This document shows, one piece after another, positions 1 to 7,673 of a stretch of DNA of 14,563 nt (its first letter is position 1; every line of letters begins with the position of its first letter). The notes under the pieces are model-generated. The model searched no databases, was not told the DNA's origin, and worked only from the letters and a program-made list of their open reading frames with translations. The stretch is taken from the NCBI GenBank assembly GCA_002405485.1, contig DHLW01000146.1:874-15436 (forward strand). The letters are read 5' to 3'. The DNA is from Phycisphaerales bacterium UBA4658 (GTDB taxonomy: Bacteria; Planctomycetota; Phycisphaerae; Phycisphaerales; UBA1924). The position numbers and the translations under genes are program-made.

Positions 1-554
1 TTCATGCCGGCGGCGGGCTCATCGAGGAGGAGGACGGTGGGCTCGGTGGCGAGGGCCCGGCAGATTTCGAGGCGGCGCTGGTCGCCATAGGGCAAGCTCT
101 TGGCCTGTTCGTCGGCGAGGCGATCGAGCCCGAAGACGCCGAGGACGTCGAGGGCTCTTTGTCGCATGGCGAGCTCCTGGGCGACGAAGCTCGGGGTGCG
201 GAGGATGGTGCGCCAGATGCTGTGCCGCCCGCGCATGTGCGAGGCGAGCAGGACGTTGTCGAGGACGGAGAGCTCGCCCATGAGACGGATGTTCTGGAAG
301 GTCCGGCTGAGGCCGGCCTTGGCGATCTGATGGGGGCGGAGGGTGTCGGTGCGCTGGGAGCCGACGTGGACCTGGCCGGTCTGGGGCTGGTAGACGCCGG
401 TGAGGAGATTGAAGGCGGTGGTTTTGCCTGCGCCGTTGGGGCCGATGAGTCCGAAGAGGCCGCCGTGAGGGATGCGGATGGAGAAGTCCTGGACGGCCTT
501 GAGCCCGCCGAAGCTGATGCCGATGCCTTGGGCGTCGAGTGCGAGGGGGTTCAT
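1..554 (-). CDS. livG: Branched-chain amino acid ABC transporter ATP-binding protein LivG (3' part cut by window edge)
   Basis: ATPase subunit that powers import of branched-chain (or related) amino acids through the LivH/LivM channel at the cytoplasmic face. About 184 residues are in the window. The Walker A motif GPNGAGKTT is at residues 38-46, the Q-loop glutamine is in RTFQNIRLMGELSV near residue 87, the LivG-style signature is LPYGDQRRLEICRAL, and Walker B reads LLLDEPAAGM at the edge. The remaining C-terminal part, including the H-loop, lies left of position 1. The ATG at 554-552 overlaps the livM stop as ATGA and has a GGAG seven bases upstream, which points to translational coupling. 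The LPYG signature and the DEPAAGM Walker B are typical of LivG rather than LivF. A livF would be expected further left. The frame is open to the window edge. Confidence 0.95.
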   Translation of the reverse strand, partial: MNPLALDAQGIGISFGGLKAVQDFSIRIPHGGLFGLIGPNGAGKTTAFNLLTGVYQPQTGQVHVGSQRTDTLRPHQIAKAGLSRTFQNIRLMGELSVLDNVLLASHMRGRHSIWRTILRTPSFVAQELAMRQRALDVLGVFGLDRLADEQAKSLPYGDQRRLEICRALATEPTVLLLDEPAAGM

Positions 555-1645
555 GTCGCGTCTCCGGACGTGCGGGCGCGGCGTGAGCGTGGGAAGTAGT
601 CCCAGATCTCGCGGACGCCGAAGAGGCCCTGAGGACGGACGAGCATCATGATGATGAGCAGAAGGGCGTAGACGACGAGGCGGTACTGCTGGAACTCGCG
701 GAGGGCTTCTGGGAGAGCGACGAGGATGATGGCGGCGAGGACGGAGCCGCTGATGGACCCGAGCCCGCCGAGGACGACCATGATGATGATGTCGAAGGAC
801 CGCTGGAAGCCGGCGTCGGTGGGGGAGGGGTTGGCGCCGGTGTGGGCGAAGAGCGCGCCGGCGACGCCGCCGAAGAACGCGGCGAGGACGAACGCGCGGA
901 CCTTGTACTTGGTGAGATTGACGCCCATGGCGCGGGCGGCGATCTCGTCCTCGCGGATGGAGAGGAACGCTCGGCCCGAGCTGCTGGTCTTGACGCGATA
1001 GGCGATCAGGCAGGTGATGGAGACGAAGAGGAAGATCCAGAAGAGTGAGGCATAACCGGGGATGCGTTCGAAGCCGGCGGCGCCGTTGAACGGGAGCTTG
1101 ACGAGGGCGGCGAGGGTGACTTCGTCTTTGGAATAGAGCTGTGTGCTGGTCAGTTCGAGCAACACGCGGATGATCTCGCCGAAGCCGAGGGTGACAATGG
1201 CGAGATAGTCGCCGCGAAGGCGGAGCGATGGGAGGCCGACGAGGTATCCAGCGCTGGCGGCGACGCATCCGGCGGCGATGATGCCGGCGAGCATGAGCAG
1301 CAGGCCGTGGGTGTGGAAGGCCGGATCGCCGGTGGAGCCGTGCAGGAGCAGGGACCCGTAATAGGTGACGCCGCCCCCGATGTACGCACCGATGGCCATG
1401 AACCCGGCGTGGCCCATGGAGAACTGGCCGGTGTATCCGTTGACGATGTTCAGGGAGACGGCGGCGATGATGAAGACGCCGATGCGACGCAGGACGTTGA
1501 CCCAGTAGTCGTTGACGACGGCGGGCGCGAGCCAGTGCACGGCGAGGGCGATGAGCACGCAGATGACCCACGGGGCGATCATCAGGACCGGGCGGAAGGC
1601 CTGGGCGTGCGGGACGGCGCGGATGTGCTCGGCGAGGGGCTTCAT
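551..1645 (-). CDS. livM: Branched-chain amino acid ABC transporter permease LivM
   Basis: One of the two membrane permeases of a liv-type (HAAT family) importer; pairs with LivH and docks LivG/LivF. The 364-residue length is near the family norm. Hallmark blocks are present: GYTGQFSMGHAGFMAIGAY near residues 70-88, RLRGDYLAIVTLGFGEIIR (the cytoplasmic loop that contacts the ATPase), SIREDEIAARAMGVN, and VLGGLGSISGSVLAA. About eight to ten hydrophobic segments can be counted, and the tail is basic (PRSRRARTSGDAT). The ATG at 1645 lies 6 bp after the livH stop with a GAAGG-type ribosome site upstream, and the stop overlaps the livG start. The order livH-livM-livG is the usual operon order. Substrate range cannot be read from the sequence; no periplasmic binding protein gene is in the window. 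Confidence 0.95.
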   Translation of the reverse strand: MKPLAEHIRAVPHAQAFRPVLMIAPWVICVLIALAVHWLAPAVVNDYWVNVLRRIGVFIIAAVSLNIVNGYTGQFSMGHAGFMAIGAYIGGGVTYYGSLLLHGSTGDPAFHTHGLLLMLAGIIAAGCVAASAGYLVGLPSLRLRGDYLAIVTLGFGEIIRVLLELTSTQLYSKDEVTLAALVKLPFNGAAGFERIPGYASLFWIFLFVSITCLIAYRVKTSSSGRAFLSIREDEIAARAMGVNLTKYKVRAFVLAAFFGGVAGALFAHTGANPSPTDAGFQRSFDIIIMVVLGGLGSISGSVLAAIILVALPEALREFQQYRLVVYALLLIIMMLVRPQGLFGVREIWDYFPRSRRARTSGDAT

Positions 1646-1651
1646 CGCGGG

Positions 1652-2971
1652 TCAGACCTTCTCCCGCACGGGTGAGCCCAGGAGCCCGTTGGGGCGCACG
1701 AGCAGGACGAGGATGAGCAGCCCAAAGACATAGACGTCGCGAAGCTCCGTGGAGATATAGCGAGCGCCGAAGAACTCGATGCCTGCGATCAGGAACCCGC
1801 CGAGGACCGCCCCGCGAATGTTGCCGATGCCGCCCACGACGGCGGCGACGAAGGCCTTGAGCCCCAGCAGGACCCACACACCGCTGGCCGGCTGCTGCAA
1901 GCTCGGGTACTTCATGGCGAAGAGGAAGGCGGCGGCGGCGGCGAGGGCGGTGCCGAGGACGAAGGTGAAGCTGATGACGAAGTTCACGTTCACGCCCATG
2001 AGCGAGGCGGTGTCGACGTTGAACGACACCGCCCGCATCGCCGAACCCAGCTTGGTGCGGAAGACCAGGATCTGCAGCGCAGCCATGAGCGAGAGCGAGC
2101 TGACAACGATGAGCACGTCGAGCAAGCGGATCGGCACGAGCGGATCCCGCACCAGCGTGTACCTGGAGCCGGCAAAGTCGGCGGGGTTTCTGCGAGGCTG
2201 CGTGGCCAGCTCGGTACCGGCGTCGTATGCGCCGGGTTCGACGGCGAGGTTCAGACTCTCGCGCCTGGTCTCGCCGTCGGCGGTGCGCTCGATCTCCAGC
2301 CGATATCCGCGGTCGGGCTGCAGAACGATGGCCCGATCGAGCACGACGACGCCGCGTCGCGAGCCGCCGGAGGCGGAGCCGGAGGCGACGACCGTCTCAT
2401 TGAGCACGGCGTCGGGCAGGATGGTGGGAGCCCGCTTGGGCGATGGGCCAAAGGGGAGCGTGGCGAGCGGTTCGCCGGGTTCGCGGATGGTGGCGGAGTC
2501 GCCGACGATCTCGGGGTTTCGGGCTTTTTCCCGGTCGGTGAGCTGATCGACGGGCTTGGTGGATACGCGTTCTGGCCCGCGGACGAGGGCGATCCCGGGG
2601 AGCTGGCCGACGTTCTGCAGGAGGAGCGAGACGCCGATGGCGGTGATGAGGACATTGAGTCGCGGGGCCTTGCGGAGAGGCCGATACGCGAGGCGTTCGA
2701 TGAGAAACCCGGTCAGGCCGCAGATGAGGATGGCCAGCAGGAGCACGCACAGCCCGAGCCACCAGGGGGCCAGCTCGGGCTCGATGCCCAGAAGGGTGAG
2801 CAGGACGGTGGCCGAGGCGAAGGTGGTCCACGCGCCCAGCACGAAGATGTCGCTGTGAGCGAAGTTGATGAACTTCAGGATGCCATAGACGAGCGTGTAC
2901 CCGAGCGCGACCAGCGCGTACAAAGACCCGACGGCGATGGTGGCGATGAGTGTCTGGAAGAAGTCGGCCAA
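1652..2971 (-). CDS. livH: Branched-chain amino acid ABC transporter permease LivH with large internal insertion, TTG start
   Basis: Membrane permease, partner of LivM. The N-terminal block (LYALVALGYTLVYGILKFIN, residues 18-37, then FAHSDIFVLGAW) and the C-terminal block (FRTKLGSAMRAVSFN, MGVNVNFVISFTFVLG, VVGGIGNIRGAVLGGFLIAG, residues 304-397) are standard LivH. At 439 residues it is well above the roughly 290-310 usual for LivH. The excess lies at about residues 130-278, a hydrophilic segment rich in Pro, Arg, Glu and Thr between RLNVLITAIGVSLLLQNVGQ and the helix LLDVLIVVSSLSLMAAL. The frame stays open and the flanking halves are intact, so this is an insertion and not a frameshift. The only start codon between the upstream in-frame stop (TAG at 3016-3014) and the conserved N-terminus is TTG at 2971, so that start was chosen; its ribosome site is weak. 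First gene of the liv operon. Confidence 0.93.
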   Translation of the reverse strand: MADFFQTLIATIAVGSLYALVALGYTLVYGILKFINFAHSDIFVLGAWTTFASATVLLTLLGIEPELAPWWLGLCVLLLAILICGLTGFLIERLAYRPLRKAPRLNVLITAIGVSLLLQNVGQLPGIALVRGPERVSTKPVDQLTDREKARNPEIVGDSATIREPGEPLATLPFGPSPKRAPTILPDAVLNETVVASGSASGGSRRGVVVLDRAIVLQPDRGYRLEIERTADGETRRESLNLAVEPGAYDAGTELATQPRRNPADFAGSRYTLVRDPLVPIRLLDVLIVVSSLSLMAALQILVFRTKLGSAMRAVSFNVDTASLMGVNVNFVISFTFVLGTALAAAAAFLFAMKYPSLQQPASGVWVLLGLKAFVAAVVGGIGNIRGAVLGGFLIAGIEFFGARYISTELRDVYVFGLLILVLLVRPNGLLGSPVREKV

Positions 2972-3002
2972 GGCGCGGGTCCAGAGGTGCTGAAGGGCTC
3001 GG

Positions 3003-3031
3003 AGTTTAGCCGACTACGGGGAGTGTGCCAG
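3003..3031 (-). promoter_or_regulatory. Possible sigma70-type promoter of the liv operon
   Basis: On the minus strand, CTGGCA (3031-3026, 4 of 6 to TTGACA) and TAAACT (3008-3003, 4 of 6 to TATAAT) are separated by exactly 17 bp, about 30 bp upstream of the livH TTG start. The matches are only partial, and in GC-rich DNA such pairs arise by chance. The spacing and position are the main support. Confidence 0.3.
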
Positions 3032-3209
3032 ACGGCGTCGTGAACGCGGGCCGTCAGGATGGGATGCACGCCAAGCTGCTGGGGGAGGCCGACCTTGGCG
3101 AATCTGAGAACTGGGAGCCGCGTCGGGGGCTTCCGGGCTGGCTCCCGGGGCGTGCGTGCCGCGGCATCGATCGTGATCGGCCGGCGGTCAGCGCATCGAC
3201 TCGACTGGG

Positions 3210-3584
3210 CTATTTGCGGGACTTCTTGGGGCCGGGCTTGGCCGCCGATGCCTTGGCCGAGGGCGTGGCCGATGGCTGGGTAGGCGGCGGGGGCGGCAGG
3301 AGCGGAGCGGCAAAGGCATCACACTTCCCGGCGAGGTCGAAGTCCTTGTGGGTGATGCCCCCGGCATCATGCGTGCTCAGGGTCAGGGTCACCTTGTTCC
3401 AGCGGATGAGAATGTCCGGGTGGTGCTGGTCGCTCTCGGCCTGATTGGCGACGGTGCTCACGAACTTCATGGCGTCCACGAAGTCCTTGAAGCGATAGGT
3501 GCGGTGGATCTGCCCGCCGGTCTCCGCCCACTCGGGAAGGGACCGAAGTGCGAGTTGGACCTGTTCGTCGGTGAGCTTGTCCAT
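3210..3584 (-). CDS. phhB: 4a-hydroxytetrahydrobiopterin dehydratase (pterin-4a-carbinolamine dehydratase, PCD/DCoH)
   Basis: Dehydrates 4a-hydroxytetrahydropterin, the by-product of pterin-dependent aromatic hydroxylases, in the cytoplasm; some bacterial PCD-like proteins have other roles. The 124-residue protein has the family signature: AESDQHHPDILIRWNKVTL at residues 49-67 and STHDAGGITHKDFDLAGKCD at 70-89. H54, H55 and H72 match the catalytic triad of human DCoH (H61, H62, H79) in both identity and spacing. The core ends near residue 92 and is followed by about 32 extra residues rich in Pro, Ala and Lys (PLLPPPPP, ending PGPKKSRK). The start is the ATG at 3584, just before MDKLTDEQ where family members begin; the frame is open upstream to 3716, but that part looks non-coding. 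No aromatic amino acid hydroxylase lies in the window, so the metabolic partner is unknown. It is transcribed away from gluQ. Confidence 0.9.
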   Translation of the reverse strand: MDKLTDEQVQLALRSLPEWAETGGQIHRTYRFKDFVDAMKFVSTVANQAESDQHHPDILIRWNKVTLTLSTHDAGGITHKDFDLAGKCDAFAAPLLPPPPPTQPSATPSAKASAAKPGPKKSRK

Positions 3585-3640
3585 GGGCGTGTGGGCGAGT
3601 ATGACCGGAGAACCAAGGACGCGATCGGGGCGGAGCTGTT

Positions 3641-3659
3641 TGGTCCGGGCGCTGGACCA
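3641..3659. repeat. Dyad symmetry in the phhB/gluQ divergent intergenic region
   Basis: TGGTCC and GGACCA form perfect 6-bp arms around a 7-bp centre (GGGCGCT), in the 173-bp gap between the divergent phhB and gluQ starts. The position fits an operator for either gene, but no regulator is known and arms this short can be chance. Confidence 0.3.
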
Positions 3660-3757
3660 GACGTGGCAGACGGTGCGGCTCGATTTCGACGCACGGGACT
3701 GGAACGAGGCGGCCAAAGATGCGAGAGCACGGCGGGGGAGTGTATCGTGGGGGTGGG

Positions 3758-4804
3758 ATGAACGCCGAATCGCTCCATGTGGCCGGAAGTGAGGTGACTC
3801 GGCTGGCGCCCTCGCCCACCGGAGCGCTGCATCTTGGAAACGCCCGGACGTTCCTGATCACCTGGGCCCTTGCTCGACGACTGGGGTGGCGCATCATTCT
3901 GCGCATCGAGGATCTGGACACGCCCAGGGTCAAGGCCGGAGCGGCGGAGGGCCTGATCCAGACGCTGCGATGGCTGGGTATCGACTGGGACCCGCCGACC
4001 ATGGGGCCGTTGGTTGATCCGCTGGTGCAATCGGCGGACCTCGAGCCGTATCGCTCGGCGATGCGGGTGCTCGCTGGCAAGGGAATGGCGTATCCGTGCG
4101 AGTTGACGCGGGCGCAGATCGAGCAGGCGGCGAGCGCTCCGCAGGAGGGAGCCCACGACGTCGTGTTCGACGCGGGCCTCCGCCCGCCCGGGGCGGGCGA
4201 GCCACTCGACTTTGATGCGCTCCAGGCGGAGGCCCTTTGCAGACAGGGCGTGGGGGCCAACTGGAGGTTTCTGACCCCCAGCGCCCGCGACGGCGGGAGC
4301 GTGCGATTGACCGATCGATGCGCTGGTGAGCAGGAGCTCGTCCCGGCACGCACGGTGGGGGACTTCGTCCTGTGGACCAAGCGCGATCAGCCGAGCTATC
4401 AGCTCGCGGTTGTGGTCGATGACGATCGACAGGGCGTCACGCAGGTGGTTCGCGGGGACGATCTGCTGGATTCCGCGGGCCGGCAGGAGCTGCTGCGCCG
4501 TTCGCTCGGGATGCGGCGACCGCTGGGGTATTGGCACCTGCCCCTGGTGCTGGGCCCGGATGGGCGTCGGCTGGCCAAGCGACATGGGGACACGCGCGTG
4601 GACGAGTACCGGAGGCGCGGTGTCACGCCGGAAGCGGTCATCGGCCTGTTGGCATACTGGACACTCGATGGCCAGGCGGGAGAGCGTCGGCGGGAGATGT
4701 CCGCCGGCGAGTTCAGGGATTCGTTCGATCCGGATACGATGCGGCGGGGGGCGGTGACGTTTTCCGCCGAGGACGATCAATGGCTTTGGGCGCACGCGCG
4801 ATGA
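3758..4804 (+). CDS. gluQ: Glutamyl-Q tRNA(Asp) synthetase
   Basis: Attaches glutamate to the queuosine base at position 34 of tRNA-Asp. It is a paralogue of the GluRS catalytic domain without an anticodon-binding domain, which fits the length of 348 residues. The HIGH-like block is APSPTGALHLGNAR (residues 17-30), followed by ILRIEDLDTPRVKAGAAEGL, the tRNA/nucleotide site block VVVDDDRQGVTQVVRGDDLL, and a KMSKS-like RRLAKR at 270-275. The zinc-binding set of E. coli GluQ (C-x-C, Y, C) is reduced: only C114 in AYPCEL remains. The ATG at 3758 was chosen because it gives the family's usual short N-terminus before the HIGH block and follows a G-rich stretch (GGGGGTGGG); an in-frame ATG at 3719 would add 13 unlikely residues. 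Its 3' end overlaps the following DUF192 gene. Confidence 0.92.
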   Translation: MNAESLHVAGSEVTRLAPSPTGALHLGNARTFLITWALARRLGWRIILRIEDLDTPRVKAGAAEGLIQTLRWLGIDWDPPTMGPLVDPLVQSADLEPYRSAMRVLAGKGMAYPCELTRAQIEQAASAPQEGAHDVVFDAGLRPPGAGEPLDFDALQAEALCRQGVGANWRFLTPSARDGGSVRLTDRCAGEQELVPARTVGDFVLWTKRDQPSYQLAVVVDDDRQGVTQVVRGDDLLDSAGRQELLRRSLGMRRPLGYWHLPLVLGPDGRRLAKRHGDTRVDEYRRRGVTPEAVIGLLAYWTLDGQAGERRREMSAGEFRDSFDPDTMRRGAVTFSAEDDQWLWAHAR

Positions 4805-5340
4805 TGTGGCTGACCTGGGCAATGCTGGCGATGCTGAGCGGCGGACTGCTGCGGGCGTGCGAGCAGCCGCCGAAGACGATGATCAGCGGACAGGTGGCGA
4901 CGGTGGTCATCAACGATCGGGCATTCAAGCTGGAGATCGCGGCGACGGACGCGGTGCGGATGAAGGGGCTGGGGCAGCGGGCGTCGATTCCTGAGGATGG
5001 CGGGATGATCTTCGTGTTTCCGCCGAGCCAGGTGCGGGTGCAGGAGTTCCTGATGCGGGACTGCCTGGTGGACATCGACATCGTGTACCTGGACGGAGCG
5101 GGCCGGGTGCTGTCATTCCATGAGATGAAGGCGGAGCCGCCGCGAGATCCGTCCAAGGGCGAGGGCCAGCCGGGGGAGATGGGGAACGCGGCGTATGAAG
5201 GTCGCCTGAAGCGTTATTCGAGTCGATTTCCGGCGACGTTCGTGATTGAGCTCAAGGGCGGCACAATCCGGACTCTGCAGGTGAAGGAGGGCGACCTCGT
5301 GCAACTTGACATCGCGGGATTGAAGAGCATGGCCAGGTAG
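4780..5340 (+). CDS. DUF192 family secreted protein, probable lipoprotein
   Basis: A DUF192 (PF02643) protein; the biochemical role of this family is not established. Family landmarks are FKLEIAATDAVRMKGLGQR (residues 49-67), DGGMIFVFPP (73-82), a diverged EFLMRDCLVDIDIVYLDGAG (89-108, where most members have WMKNT...LDIIF), and FPATFVIELKGG near 150-161. The N-terminus is a hydrophobic export signal (WLTWAMLAMLSGGLL) ending in LRAC, so C27 could be lipidated, although Arg at -2 is unusual for a lipobox. The start at 4780 was preferred over the ATGATG at 4801: it has GAGGA six bases upstream and adds an Arg to the signal's n-region. If 4801 is used the overlap with gluQ is the usual ATGA. Either way the two genes overlap and are probably co-translated; no functional link with queuosine modification is evident. 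Confidence 0.85.
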   Translation: MALGARAMMWLTWAMLAMLSGGLLRACEQPPKTMISGQVATVVINDRAFKLEIAATDAVRMKGLGQRASIPEDGGMIFVFPPSQVRVQEFLMRDCLVDIDIVYLDGAGRVLSFHEMKAEPPRDPSKGEGQPGEMGNAAYEGRLKRYSSRFPATFVIELKGGTIRTLQVKEGDLVQLDIAGLKSMAR

Positions 5341-5438
5341 TCCGATGGTGAACCCTGTGTTCGAGGCGGCAGGAGCTCTGTGGAGCAACCGACCTGCGGA
5401 GCCGTCGTCCACACTGTCTGCGGTTCACGGAAGGACCC

Positions 5439-6740
5439 ATGCGCACGCACTGCATCGCACTGTTGACGGGTGGCGAGGCGAGCGGCGCACCCGATGGTGC
5501 GGTTGAGACTGGGCACTGGTGGGAGCGGGTTTTCCGGGCCTGGCCGTCGGGTGAAACTCCTCCCAGGGTCGAGTCGGTCGCGCCCGAAGAGCTCATCGCC
5601 CAGGTGCAGGCGGGCAAGGCGGCAACGCGGTTTGACGCGGTGCTGCTGCGATGCGGACACCCGGGAGAGGATCAGGCGCGGACCTATCGCGTCCTGGACA
5701 GCATCCAGCAGGCGATGCTGCCGGCGCTCATGCTGGTCCGAGAACGGACGGATCGACTCTCCGAGTTCCATCCCGGCGCGGTCCTCGTGCAGCCCGAGGG
5801 CGGAGACCCGACCGTGACCGCGGCGATCCTGCACACCCTGTGCGATCGGCAGACGGCCGTGCGCGGCATGGAGCAGAACCTGCGGCTTGCCCAGAGCTTC
5901 CAGGGCGAGACCGCCGCGGAGATCGATCGGCTCCACCAGGAACTGCTGCTGGCGGCGAGAGTCCAGCGGGACTTCATGCCCAAGCACATGCCGGAGGTTG
6001 ACGGGCTGAGGGCGAGTGTGCTCTTTCGACCCGCGGGCTTTGTCTCGGGTGACACCTATGACGTCAGCCGGCTGGATGAGCGTCACGTGGCGTTCTTCCT
6101 GGCCGATGCGATGGGCCACGGCGTGCCGGCCGCGCTCATGACGCTGTTCCTGACCGGGAGTCTGCCGCGGAAGGAGATCACCTCGACCGGCTACCGGATC
6201 GTTCCCCCGGGCGAGGCGCTCACACGCTTGAACAACGGATTGCAGGAGTGCATGGCCGGGCCGGCGCGATTCGCGACGGCGGTGGCCGGGGTCGTGGACA
6301 CGCACACCGGCGAGATCACGATCGCGTGCGCCGGGCACCCGCCGCCGCTGCGCGTGTCCAAGAAGGGCGTGCGCCCGGTGGACGTGTCGGGAATGCTGCT
6401 GGGCGTGGTCGCGGACTATGCGTATGAGCAGGTGAAGATCCGGCTCGAGGAGGGGGAGATCCTCGTGCTGCACTCTGACGGGATCGAGACCGCGTTTGGG
6501 CCAAGATCCGCCGCGAGCGAGTCGCCGGTCCCCGTGCACCACGCGCACCTGAGCGTGCTTCGCAAGGGCACCTCCATGGACGACCTGACCACGGCGATGT
6601 CCAACCTCGCGGGCGTCATCGATCAGCAGGTCGGATCGCTCCATCAGGACGACGATCTCACGATCCTGGCGATCCAGACCGAGCCGACCGGGGCGGCAAT
6701 GCAGGAAGCGCGGCCGGATGAACTGGCCAGCGCCGCTTGA
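5439..6740 (+). CDS. SpoIIE/RsbU-type PP2C serine phosphatase with pseudo-receiver N-terminus
   Basis: Probable Mn-dependent serine/threonine phosphatase of the kind that dephosphorylates anti-anti-sigma (STAS) proteins in partner-switching regulation. The 433 residues read as an N-terminal domain (about 1-135), a helical linker likely to form a coiled coil (about 140-180, EQNLRLAQSFQGETAAEIDRL), and a SpoIIE phosphatase domain (about 190-415). Metal and active-site motifs are present: SGDTYD (D205, D208), LADAMGHGVPAAL (D223), FATAVAGVVD, CAGHPPPL, GMLLGV, HSDGIETA (D347), and QDDDLTIL (D404-D406). The N-terminal domain has a receiver-like pattern (FDAVLLRCGHPGEDQ, then AVLVQPEGGD), but the phosphoacceptor Asp and the conserved Lys positions appear to be Arg/Cys and Gln. 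The start ATG has GGAAGGA closely upstream. No anti-sigma kinase or STAS gene is adjacent, so the target is unknown. Confidence 0.9.
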   Translation: MRTHCIALLTGGEASGAPDGAVETGHWWERVFRAWPSGETPPRVESVAPEELIAQVQAGKAATRFDAVLLRCGHPGEDQARTYRVLDSIQQAMLPALMLVRERTDRLSEFHPGAVLVQPEGGDPTVTAAILHTLCDRQTAVRGMEQNLRLAQSFQGETAAEIDRLHQELLLAARVQRDFMPKHMPEVDGLRASVLFRPAGFVSGDTYDVSRLDERHVAFFLADAMGHGVPAALMTLFLTGSLPRKEITSTGYRIVPPGEALTRLNNGLQECMAGPARFATAVAGVVDTHTGEITIACAGHPPPLRVSKKGVRPVDVSGMLLGVVADYAYEQVKIRLEEGEILVLHSDGIETAFGPRSAASESPVPVHHAHLSVLRKGTSMDDLTTAMSNLAGVIDQQVGSLHQDDDLTILAIQTEPTGAAMQEARPDELASAA

Positions 6741-6806
6741 GCCGGTTTCAGGGGGGCCATTGGACGCACGCCTGACGGATCCTCGCCGACATTCATCGGA
6801 GCGGTC

Positions 6807-7673
6807 TCACGTTCCGCTTGGGTGCCAGATGGTCTTCATCTCCACCACGGGCTGAATCCGCCAGGGGCTGAGCATGGTCTGAGTGTCGAAGAAATCGGGA
6901 TCGCTCTCGACGTGCACGCGCTTGACGTTCTCGGCGGCGCCTTCCCGAAGCGTCCGGGCCTGCGGTGCGCTCACGCCGGCAGCGACGATCGCGTCGATGT
7001 CCCGATGGGACGAGAAGACCGGGATCAGTTCGTCGCGATGGCCAGTGAGCACGTTCACCACGCCCGGGGGCAGGTCGCTCGTGGCGAGGGCCTCGGCGAG
7101 GACGGCTGCGGAGAGTGCCGAAGCGTCGGATTCGCCCGCGAGCACCACGAGCGTGTTGCCGGCGCACAGCGCCGGGAGCATCATCGAACACAGCCCAAGC
7201 AGCGCGGGCTCGTCGGGGGCGATCGCCGCCACCACGCCCGTCGGCTCGGGCGCCGTGAAGTTGTAGTAGGGGCCCGCCACCGGGTTGTTGCAGCCGAGCA
7301 CCTGTGCATACTTGTCGGCCCAGCCGGCAAAGCCCACGATGCGATCGATCGCCGCGCCGACTTCGTCGGGAGTGCGCCGCGAGGACGACTTCCGCGCTCC
7401 GATCTTCAGGAGCGCGGCGAACTCGTCGCGCTTGCCTTCGAGCATTTCCGCGAGCCGGTACAGGATCTGCCCGCGCAGGTACCCCGACGCGCCCTTCCAG
7501 CCCGGCAGCGCCCGTCGCGCCGCGGCGACGGCGTCGCGCAGATCCTTCCGGCTCGCGCGGCAGACGTGGACATCGCCGCCCGCCAGCGCGATGGTCCGAC
7601 CGGACTCTGAGCGGGGGAACTTGCCGTCGATGAAGAGCTTGTAGGTCTTGATGACGTCGAGGCGCTCGGGCAT
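6807..7673 (-). CDS. Truncated aldehyde dehydrogenase-like protein lacking the catalytic domain (probable pseudoenzyme)
   Basis: 288 residues that follow the N-terminal (cofactor-binding) half of the aldehyde dehydrogenase family: YKLFIDGKFPRSESGR (11-26), ALPGWKGASGYLRGQILYRL (55-74), TGVVAAIAPDEPALLG (145-160), GNTLVVLAGESD (172-183) and LPPGVVNVLTG (201-211). Full-length enzymes are about 480 residues. The block holding the catalytic Cys and its Glu is absent, the PWN motif with the oxyanion Asn reads PDE, and the cofactor Lys of VVLKPSE is replaced (VVLAGES). After the Rossmann part the protein passes directly to a short C-terminal segment (EMKTIWHPSGT). There is no sign of lost sequence in the 66 bp downstream, so it is a compact protein and not a fresh frameshift. 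The ATG at 7673 was chosen as the first Met of the conserved region. It lies 34 bp after the M48 gene, probably in one transcript. Dehydrogenase activity is unlikely; a structural or regulatory role is a guess. Confidence 0.8.
   Translation of the reverse strand: MPERLDVIKTYKLFIDGKFPRSESGRTIALAGGDVHVCRASRKDLRDAVAAARRALPGWKGASGYLRGQILYRLAEMLEGKRDEFAALLKIGARKSSSRRTPDEVGAAIDRIVGFAGWADKYAQVLGCNNPVAGPYYNFTAPEPTGVVAAIAPDEPALLGLCSMMLPALCAGNTLVVLAGESDASALSAAVLAEALATSDLPPGVVNVLTGHRDELIPVFSSHRDIDAIVAAGVSAPQARTLREGAAENVKRVHVESDPDFFDTQTMLSPWRIQPVVEMKTIWHPSGT

Noticed and set aside
5214..6644. Long minus-strand open frame (476 codons) opposite the phosphatase gene
   Set aside because: It is the antisense shadow of a well-supported PP2C gene, is rich in Arg/His/Pro and shows no family motif. 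The same holds for the 451-codon minus frame at 3467-4822 opposite gluQ.
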